Both the position numbers and the translations under genes were made by a program. This document shows, in pieces, positions 8,409-14,934 of a stretch of DNA of 53,665 nt. This stretch comes from Opitutaceae bacterium (GTDB lineage: Bacteria > Verrucomicrobiota > Verrucomicrobiia > Opitutales > Opitutaceae): NCBI GenBank assembly GCA_947474995.1, contig CANJNJ010000013.1:1-53665 (forward strand), in the 5' to 3' direction. Every line of letters begins with the position of its first letter. The first letter of the stretch is position 1. A model generated the notes under the pieces. It did not search any database. It worked only from the letters and a program-made list of their open reading frames with translations, and was not told the origin of the DNA.

Positions 8409-9419
8409 TCAGGCTTTCTTGGGGGCGGGAGCCGGGGGTGTTTCAATCCGGTTGCCCGACGCGTCGTAGCCCGTGTTGGTCGCGTTGCGCGTGCCTTGAA
8501 ACAGCCGGTAGCCGGGGCGATCCTGCCAGCTTGAGGGGCCGGCCAGAATCTTGCCGTGCTTGAGCACGGAATCCCGGACGAGTTTTTCGCGCGCATTGTA
8601 GCTCGCGTCGCCATCGCGGTCGCCCGCCTGCCAGCCGAAATCGTTGCTCGCGACCATGACGATATCGATGCCGGGAACCTCGTCGAGAATGGTGTCGATG
8701 AGGCCGACGCCCTCCGGGTTCTCGATCATGATCAGGATCAGGATATTATTATTGGCGTTCGTCTGGTACTTGGGGCCATACAGGGCGTTGAACTGGCCGC
8801 CACCCGAGCTGCGATGCCCCCAGGGCTTGGCGTTGGGATTGTCGCGATGGCCGATCGGCCATTTGGCAAACTTGACCGCATTCCGCGCTTCTTCGACGTC
8901 GTCAACCATGGGGACGATGATACCGAGCGCACCGGCATCGGTGGCCTTCTGGATGTCGCCTTCGAACGCACCGGGCACGCGGACAAAGGGGATGCAACCG
9001 GCCTCCACGACCACCTTGATGATGTCCTCCGTTTCACGCCACGTCAGGCGGGAGTGCTGCATCTCGATCCAGATGAAATCCTGACCGACGCAGGCTTTCT
9101 TCGCCGCCTCGAGGTCAGGTTGAATGATCGTGTTGCTGAAGATTTGCTTTCCCTCCTTCAACTTCGTGATGACCGTGTTGAAGGTGACCGAATTAGCCGG
9201 GAAGCCCGGGCCAACTCGTCCGCCGGCACCGCCGGCGGACGCAGCCGGAGCCGGCGCGGCGGCCTTGAGCGCCGGTTGCTGGGCGCTGGCGACCGAAGTT
9301 AACGCGACCAAGCCGGCCGTCGCGGCGAGGAAATCGCGCCGGTTGATGGGCGGCGTACCGGCCGCGGCGTTGGTCTCGTTCGGGGGAGTAGCGTCGTTCG
9401 TGGGGGTGAGGTTGTTCAT
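8409..9419 (-). CDS. Tat-exported HpcH/HpaI-family aldolase
   Basis: This 336-residue protein has the class II pyruvate-aldolase fold, which cleaves or forms 4-hydroxy-2-oxoacids with a divalent metal. Visible signatures are DFIWIEMQHS, the Arg-containing PFVRVPG, GALGIIVPMVDDVEEAR, the metal-ligand Glu in MIENPEGV and the Asp in ASNDFGWQAG. The N-terminus has a twin-arginine signal (NRRDFLAATAGLVAL) followed by an Ala/Pro-rich stretch. The usual cytoplasmic HpaI enzyme has no such leader. An exported aldolase fits the periplasmic theme of the window. The next gene (minus strand, upstream) is an exported MBL-fold hydrolase about 750 bp away, so co-transcription is uncertain. The substrate is unknown. 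Confidence 0.85.
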   Translation of the reverse strand: MNNLTPTNDATPPNETNAAAGTPPINRRDFLAATAGLVALTSVASAQQPALKAAAPAPAASAGGAGGRVGPGFPANSVTFNTVITKLKEGKQIFSNTIIQPDLEAAKKACVGQDFIWIEMQHSRLTWRETEDIIKVVVEAGCIPFVRVPGAFEGDIQKATDAGALGIIVPMVDDVEEARNAVKFAKWPIGHRDNPNAKPWGHRSSGGGQFNALYGPKYQTNANNNILILIMIENPEGVGLIDTILDEVPGIDIVMVASNDFGWQAGDRDGDASYNAREKLVRDSVLKHGKILAGPSSWQDRPGYRLFQGTRNATNTGYDASGNRIETPPAPAPKKA

Positions 9420-9589
9420 AACAATGCCAGTGATCGGATCGGATATCGGGGTGGAGGGAAAAACGGGAAATCAAACCCGCAAACCAAATTCAAATCTTGG
9501 TTTCGTCCTTTTCCAATAGCGGTGCGCAGCTGAACAACGCAAGAAATGAACGCGGAGGCGGGGCCAGGCCAATGGGTCGGGCATCGGAG

Positions 9590-9690
9590 CACAGGATGAA
9601 CAGGATTTACAGGAGGGTGGAAAAGCGGAGCGCGGCCGTGGTTAAATGTGCGCATCCGGTTCATCCGGTTTGCATCCTGTCCAGGGATGG
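9590..9690. repeat. Family B inverted repeat, copy 1
   Basis: The left arm ACAGGATGAACAGGATTTAC and a right arm rich in CATCCGGTTCATCCGG/CATCCTGTCC are imperfect complements around a core of about 35 nt. Other copies lie at 20347-20437 and 44451-44552. Confidence 0.65.
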
Positions 9691-9713
9691 GGGTCTTTCT
9701 TGTGGGTACGGCC

Positions 9714-9743
9714 AAAGCGGCACCAGGTCGCCGCACTCCGAAC
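9714..9743 (-). repeat. REP-like element C, copy 1 (GGAG head)
   Basis: Read on the minus strand this is GGAGTGCGGCGACC then TGCCGC, i.e. a GGAG head followed by a GC hairpin, the layout of REP sequences mobilised by RAYT transposases. Near-identical copies lie at 20463-20494, 46545-46576 and 48363-48393, with a degenerate one at 48230-48250. Confidence 0.65.
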
Positions 9744-9888
9744 ATTGGCTCGCTCCGTGGGCGAAGCGGCGGACGGGTCGGTGCACGTGCCCTGCCCCGA
9801 CCAGCCGGGTGCTGCGCCCCCGCTGGTCCACCGCACGTCATCTCCCCCCTGCCCTCAGGTCGAGCACGGTCGGCCTCACAACTCATCA

Positions 9889-10030
9889 AAATCCTGGTAG
9901 TCCATCTTGATAATCTCCGTGTAAGTGCCGGCGTTGAACGCGATCTCCCGCTCCTCCGTCAGGCTCGCCGCGACATAGACGGGCAGTCCGTAGAGGCGGC
10001 CGAAGGGCGGCGGGAGCCTGCAGCATCTCG
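9889..10030 (-). pseudogene. Possible remnant: 3' end of an unidentified coding region
   Basis: On the minus strand, residues reading GRLYGLPVYVAASLTEERE and ending in MDYQDFDEL before a stop look like genuine protein, unlike the surrounding repeat DNA. The frame runs upstream into a family G repeat at 10051-10146, so the 5' part is missing. It could be the tail of a gene broken by repeat insertion. I cannot assign a family. Confidence 0.25.
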
Positions 10031-10050
10031 GGCAGGCCGGCGCGGCGCCG

Positions 10051-10146
10051 GAGTAAGGGGTAAGGTTTAAGGAGTAAGGGGAAAAACAGTACGGCCGCGT
10101 CATCGACCTTCGGCTCGCCTCACACTTTACACCTTAAACCTAAATC
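10051..10146. repeat. Family G inverted repeat, copy 1
   Basis: The arms GGTAAGGTTTAAGGAGTAAG and CTTTACACCTTAAACC are complementary around a core containing CATCGACCTTCGGCTCG. The core and arms recur at 29140-29226 and 39977-40066. It lies just after the MBL-fold gene, where it may also act in transcript ending. Confidence 0.7.
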
Positions 10147-10172
10147 TAGCCGCGGGCTCACCGCGGCGATTC

Positions 10173-11120
10173 CTAGGGCCGCTCCGAAAGGTTGCGATAA
10201 ATAGCGCGGATCGACGTGGCGTTCGACGCCCGGCTGGCGCCCCACGGCTGGTGTTTGGACAGGTCGATTTCCTGCACGAGGCTGTCGGCCGTCTTGCCGG
10301 CTTTGAGGCCGGCCCGCACCTGCACCACGATGTCCGCCAGATATTCCCGCTGGCCGCGGAGCGCGTCGGTCGTACCGACCCGCCCATGGCCCGGCACGAC
10401 GGTCTTCACGTCCCACTGCGCCAGCAGATCGAGGGCCTTGACCCAATGATCAGGATCCGCGTCGCGGTCGCCGGTGTTGTTGCCGCTCGGCCAATTCACA
10501 CAGAGATCGCCGGTCACCAAAAGTCTCTCCTTCGGCAGGTAGGCGACGGAGTCGCCAATCGTGTGACCCGGCCCCACGCGAATCAACTCCACCCGATGCT
10601 CGCCGTCGTCAAAGACCAGGCGGTCTTCGAAGAGGAGCGTCGGGTGCTCGAGCTGGTATCCTTTGGTGCGGGTCTCCGCGGCGACGGCCTTGTCGTAGTC
10701 CGTCGCCTCCGGCCGCTGCCCGCGATTGAAGACCTGATTCCTCCAGTCGGTTTCGCCCTTGCTGCGGGATTCGGCCGCGGACTCCCGCGAGCTCACGATG
10801 GTTGCCCCCGCTTCCACGAAGATCCCATTCCCGAACGCGTGATCGGCGTGGTAGTGGGTGTTGAACACGAACCGGATCGGTTTGGTGGTGGTGCGCCTGA
10901 TCTCCGGCAGGATCTCCCGCGCGCCCCAGGGGAAGTTGGCGTCGATCACCAGGACGTAATCCTTGAAGATCACCCACGTGCAGTTCGCGGGGCGGCGGAT
11001 CACGGTGTCGCCCTGCCAGAAGTAAACTCCGGGGGCGAGTTGGGTGACCTTCTGGTCCTGCCCGAAGGCCAGAGGCAGGGCGGCGAGGGCGAACAGGGGC
11101 GCGAGGAAAATTGGTTTCAT
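10173..11120 (-). CDS. Exported metallo-beta-lactamase-fold hydrolase
   Basis: This 315-residue zinc hydrolase has a Sec signal (MKPIFLAPLFALAALPLAFGQ). The metal-binding motif is HYHADHAFGN (HxHxDH). Further ligands lie in VGPGHTIGDSVAYLP (His), LLVTGDLCVN (Asp) and VVPGHGRVG (His), in family order. The overall pattern, with ITVWVIFKDYVLVIDANFPWGAREIL-like beta strands near residue 50, resembles exported MBL proteins that accompany PQQ or sulfur-oxidation enzymes (SoxH-like and 'quinoprotein relay' hydrolases). This fits the many quinoproteins in the window. The actual substrate is not deducible. It is followed by a family G repeat and precedes a family A repeat on its 5' side. Confidence 0.85.
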   Translation of the reverse strand: MKPIFLAPLFALAALPLAFGQDQKVTQLAPGVYFWQGDTVIRRPANCTWVIFKDYVLVIDANFPWGAREILPEIRRTTTKPIRFVFNTHYHADHAFGNGIFVEAGATIVSSRESAAESRSKGETDWRNQVFNRGQRPEATDYDKAVAAETRTKGYQLEHPTLLFEDRLVFDDGEHRVELIRVGPGHTIGDSVAYLPKERLLVTGDLCVNWPSGNNTGDRDADPDHWVKALDLLAQWDVKTVVPGHGRVGTTDALRGQREYLADIVVQVRAGLKAGKTADSLVQEIDLSKHQPWGASRASNATSIRAIYRNLSERP

Positions 11121-11168
11121 GGCGGGCAGCGTAGGGTTTAAGGCAGCCAGACAGTGGCCGTATCCAAT

Positions 11169-11279
11169 GACAAATTTTCAATGCTCAATTTTCCATCTCC
11201 CGCCCGAACCGACGGAACCACCGCGAACGCGAAGCGAGCTCGCCGGCGCGGATTGAAAAGCGCCCATGGAAAATCTGTC
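11169..11279. repeat. Family A inverted repeat, copy 1 (degenerate)
   Basis: The left arm GACAAATTTTCAATGCTCAA and the right arm GATTGAAAAG...GGAAAATCTGTC are imperfect complements around a GC-rich core of about 50 nt. It sits between the MBL-fold gene start and the lipoxygenase-like gene end. Confidence 0.6.
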
Positions 11280-11326
11280 ATCGCTAACCAGCAGGCTGAC
11301 CCGAACACCGAGGCTGCCGGCCCTCG

Positions 11327-12811
11327 TCAGAAGCAGATGCTTTGGGCCATTTGCGTCAACGGCACCAGGGCCAGGCCCTCCTGCTCAAGCTTTGCTTCCA
11401 CCGCCTTCAATTCAGCGCAGAACCGTCCTTCGATCGCTTGCAGGTCGGGATCCGTGAAACCATAGGTCAGATGGGCGAGGTTGTTGGGAAATTTCTCCTC
11501 ATAGGAGAATTTGACGAAGACATCGGTGAAATTCTCGAACTTGGCGACATTGAGCGGATCGAACATCGCTGCGGGCTGAATTGGTTCCCCGTCCTCCAAG
11601 CGGTGGCGGAGCATGGGGCAGGAGTAGTTTCTGAATAATTTATAATAGGTATGATGGTCGGAGGAATGCAGAACCGATACCTGCCAGATAAAGGCGGCCA
11701 GCAGGTCCTTGCGATCAAACGCGGCCAAGCTTGCCGGGATGTATTGGTCGAGGGCCGTGAAAAGCTGATCCACCAGATCCAGTTCCAAGCGGTCGCCCAA
11801 GTCTTCAATAAACTGGCGGATGGCCTGATAGTAGGCGCCAACAAAGCGATGGTAGGGCAGTTCGGGGTTCAGCCGGGGCGGGGCGGAAAATTCTCCATCC
11901 AATTTGTAGAAATCCACCGTTCGCGCCTGATTGTTTTCCACGAAAGTGTTTCCGGTCATGGCAAAGGCCTGGAACGGATTAAGTCGTTTGCTCCACTTGT
12001 CCTGGTTGTTCGAGGTTCGTCGAATCCGCAGGGCCTGATGGTTGATCCGCATGGTAAACCGGGTATGAACAGACATAATCCGGTACAAGACGCTGTCGCG
12101 AGGGACGGCATTGAAAACGAGCGCGGAAACGACGCAGGGAAGCTGAAAATGCACCCAGGAATGCCCGATGCCCACGTTGAAATAGCTGACGCAGGTCATC
12201 GCGTGGATTTTTGCCTGCTCGTAGCTGGGATCGCCTTTCCCGATGCGACGGTTATGGCGGGTAATGATGAGAATCTCCTTCGTGTTGTGATTAATCTCCA
12301 GTCCCCGAACCTCGAAAAAGTAACCGGGAAATAGCTCCACGTTCATCAACTGGGCCATATTCATATGCTCGACTCCGGCCCGATCCGTGGGTCGCAGGTA
12401 AAAGGAATTGCCCGTGTTGGTGATGCTGCGATAAAAATGCTCGTCCGAGGGAGTTGTCACCGTCGAGGCCTCGCCGTTCACCCGAAAAAACTTTCGGTAG
12501 TAGCTCTCATAGCTCTCCTTCGTCAGGCGCAGATAGACGGGGCTGCGTCGGAGTAAAAAATCGTATTCAAGCGACCAGGGAATTAAGGTGACACCATAGA
12601 TGTTCCGCCACCTGACGATCTGGGCTTTTTCTTCCGTGGCCCCGCGCGCCTTGGACTTCGCTTTTGAGAGTGCCAGCGCGTAGCCGAAATCGAGCATTAA
12701 CTTTATGACTCCGGTCATGGACCTGGCGGCGAGGGAGTTTGAGACGGCCATGTGAGGATGGAGTCGGACGGTTAGTGAATGCGTTTCCCAGGCGGATTTA
12801 AATATATCCAA
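11327..12811 (-). CDS. Divergent lipoxygenase-like protein (no PLAT domain)
   Basis: This 494-residue protein aligns by eye with the catalytic domain of lipoxygenases, non-heme iron or manganese enzymes that dioxygenate polyunsaturated fatty acids. From AK (200-201) to HSWVH (217-221) the spacing equals that of plant enzymes. His217/His221 would be the first metal pair in HxxxH form, as in fungal Mn-lipoxygenase. PRDSVLYRIMSVHTRFTMRI (237-256) mirrors the conserved HP-LY-LL-PH-R-TM-IN segment. The second pair is His382/His386 in IWQVSVLHSSDH, matching the IW..S.LHAAVN segment. The C-terminus QSICF matches NSISI, with Phe instead of the usual Ile carboxylate ligand. It lacks the PLAT domain and any signal peptide, and is shorter than plant or animal enzymes. 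It stands alone between repeats. Function is inferred. Confidence 0.65.
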   Translation of the reverse strand: MDIFKSAWETHSLTVRLHPHMAVSNSLAARSMTGVIKLMLDFGYALALSKAKSKARGATEEKAQIVRWRNIYGVTLIPWSLEYDFLLRRSPVYLRLTKESYESYYRKFFRVNGEASTVTTPSDEHFYRSITNTGNSFYLRPTDRAGVEHMNMAQLMNVELFPGYFFEVRGLEINHNTKEILIITRHNRRIGKGDPSYEQAKIHAMTCVSYFNVGIGHSWVHFQLPCVVSALVFNAVPRDSVLYRIMSVHTRFTMRINHQALRIRRTSNNQDKWSKRLNPFQAFAMTGNTFVENNQARTVDFYKLDGEFSAPPRLNPELPYHRFVGAYYQAIRQFIEDLGDRLELDLVDQLFTALDQYIPASLAAFDRKDLLAAFIWQVSVLHSSDHHTYYKLFRNYSCPMLRHRLEDGEPIQPAAMFDPLNVAKFENFTDVFVKFSYEEKFPNNLAHLTYGFTDPDLQAIEGRFCAELKAVEAKLEQEGLALVPLTQMAQSICF

Positions 12812-13191
12812 CGGCCGATCTGTGCTCCGCAGCGTTTCATGGACATTGAAGGTAAAGCGGTTTCATCGCGAAGACAGTCGGGATCAAAATACCGGCTCTT
12901 CCGGGGGGTGGAGTTGGGGGAAAATCGGCGCAGGGGATGGTACAGATTAGGGTCGCCGCTCCGGCCGCCACGAGAAAAAACATTCGAAGCACGCCAATTC
13001 GGCGGAATTTGCCTTTTACAGACTACCTAATCGCAAAATCGCGAACCACACCGCAAACAGAGATGCCATAAGCAGGCTCTCGGCCATCCAGGCCTAGGTC
13101 GCGCCCCCGGATTAAAAATCACCTATCCGCCGGCGGCAGCCCGGCCACTTTCGTTTGCGCTACGGGCCGCGCGGGCTGCAGTCTCGCCGTT
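12812..13191. other. Non-coding gap between divergent genes
   Basis: This divergent spacer of about 380 bp lies between the lipoxygenase-like gene and the MFS transporter. It contains none of the repeat families found in other gaps. The promoters of both genes should lie here, but I cannot define them. Confidence 0.4.
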
Positions 13192-14505
13192 GTGAGCCAT
13201 GCCGTGCCCGCCAATCCGGATTCCCGCGCCGGAACCATCGCGCCGACGCCGGGGCACACCGGAGGCCCGCCCGACTCCGCCGGGGGCTCCGGATATGTCG
13301 AACGGGGCACACCGGAGTTTCGTCGCGCGGCCGTGGCGCTGTTCGCGGCGGGGTTCGCCACGTTTGCCCTTCTCTACTGCGTCCAGCCCCTGATGCCCGT
13401 GTTCGCGCGGGAATTCGGGCTCAGCGCCGCCACCAGCAGCCTCGTCCTCTCGGTGTCGACGGCCACGCTGGCCGCGGGACTACTGGTGACCGGGCCGATC
13501 TCCGATGCCGTGGGCCGCAAGCCCGTGATGGTCGCGGCGCTCCTGGCCGCGTCGCTCTTCACGCTCGCGAGCGTGGCCATGACCACGTGGCACGGCATCC
13601 TCGCGATGCGCGCGCTGCTGGGACTTTCGCTGTGCTGGCTCGCGGCCGTGGCGATGACGTACCTCAGCGAGGAAATCCACCCGCGCGTGCTCGGGTACGC
13701 GATGGGGCTCTACGTCGGCGGCACCGCCATCGGTGGCATGGGCGGCCGGCTGATCGCGGGCGTGGCCGTGGATTTTGTCTCGTGGCGCACCGCCCTGGGT
13801 GCGCTCGGCGGGCTCTCGCTCGTGGCGACCCTGGTGCTCTGGCGGACCGCGCCGGCCTCCCGGCATTTCCGGCGGACGCCACTGCGGCTGCGCGCGGTGG
13901 GGCACGCGTTCCAGCTGCATCTCCGCGATGCGGCGCTGCCCTGGCTTTTCCTCGAGGGTTTCCTGCTGCTCGGCGGTTTCGTGACACTGTTCAACTACAT
14001 CACCTACCGCCTGCTCGCGGCGCCGTATCACCTGAGCCAGGCCACCGTCGGCTGCCTCTCGGTGGTGTACGTGGCCGGCGTCTTCACGTCAGCGAGGATC
14101 GGCGAACTGGCCGACCGCCTGGGCCGTCGCCGGGTGTTTCGCGTGGTCATCGCGGTGATGCTGGCGGGGGCGCTGGTGACGCTGGCGCGACCGCTGTGGG
14201 TCATCCTCACTGGCATGGTGATTTTCGCGACCGGCTTCTTCGGCGCCCACTCGGTGGCGAGCAGTTGGATCGGGCGCCGCGCCCGGGTCGCCCGCGCCCA
14301 GGCGTCGTCGCTTTACCTGTTGTGCTATTACCTGGGTTCGAGCCTGGCCGGCACGGCTGGCGGGTACTTCTGGCATGTGGCGGGCTGGACGGGAGTGGTG
14401 GGATTCATCGCCTCCCTGCTGACCGTGGCGCTGGCGGTCGCTGGGTGGCTGATGCGCGTGCCGCCGCTGCCGGAGCCGAGTCCGCGTGCGACAACTGGCG
14501 CCTGA
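13192..14505 (+). CDS. Major facilitator superfamily transporter (YnfM/AraJ-like)
   Basis: This 437-residue inner-membrane protein has about 12 hydrophobic helices. The loop between TM2 and TM3 has GPISDAVGRKPVM, the MFS G-x-x-D-R/K-x-G-R-K/R motif; the corresponding loop of the second half is IGELADRLGRRRVFRV. FALLYCVQPLMPVFAREFGL at the start of TM1 is typical of the YnfM-like efflux group. The apparent start is GTG at 13192, because no ATG lies before TM1; this gives a Pro/Gly-rich tail of about 40 residues that may be partly untranslated. The gene stands alone, divergent from the lipoxygenase-like gene. The substrate is unknown; efflux is more likely than uptake for this subgroup. Confidence 0.9.
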   Translation: MSHAVPANPDSRAGTIAPTPGHTGGPPDSAGGSGYVERGTPEFRRAAVALFAAGFATFALLYCVQPLMPVFAREFGLSAATSSLVLSVSTATLAAGLLVTGPISDAVGRKPVMVAALLAASLFTLASVAMTTWHGILAMRALLGLSLCWLAAVAMTYLSEEIHPRVLGYAMGLYVGGTAIGGMGGRLIAGVAVDFVSWRTALGALGGLSLVATLVLWRTAPASRHFRRTPLRLRAVGHAFQLHLRDAALPWLFLEGFLLLGGFVTLFNYITYRLLAAPYHLSQATVGCLSVVYVAGVFTSARIGELADRLGRRRVFRVVIAVMLAGALVTLARPLWVILTGMVIFATGFFGAHSVASSWIGRRARVARAQASSLYLLCYYLGSSLAGTAGGYFWHVAGWTGVVGFIASLLTVALAVAGWLMRVPPLPEPSPRATTGA

Positions 14506-14603
14506 AAGGGGCGCGGCGGGATGGTGGCATGCGGAATCGGATTTCGTTACAGGTTTCGATCCGATCTCGTCCCGATATTCCTAGCTTCCCACAAATTGCC
14601 GAT

Positions 14604-14713
14604 TACCGATTTTCAATGCTCAATTTTCAATCTCACCAAACGCACGCGCCGCGGCGTAAATCCACGAGAACGACAGCGTCTCCTGATTGAAAATTACCAA
14701 TTGAAAATCTGTC
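14604..14713. repeat. Family A inverted repeat, copy 2
   Basis: The left arm ACCGATTTTCAATGCTCAAT (about 14605-14632) and right arm GATTGAAAATTACCAATTGA (14685-14713) are complementary with few mismatches. The core has AATCCACGAG..CGACAGCGTC, shared with copy 6 at 34552. The rest of the gap from 14506 to 14934 shows no gene. Confidence 0.75.
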
Positions 14714-14934
14714 GTCGCAAATTGCTCAAACCGCTCACGACGACAGAAGATCCGTAACAGCCCGCCGGAGCACGACGCGCCAATTCGACGGGGCCGGCCT
14801 GTCACCTGCTCGCCTGATCACGCCCGTCCGATCGCGGGCGCCCAACTTGGGGTTGATTTGGCGCGGGGCGGAACATTACACTTTTGGTGGTAGCGTTCAC
14901 CGCCCGGCCGGGTGGGATCGCTGCAAAGCCCCCA

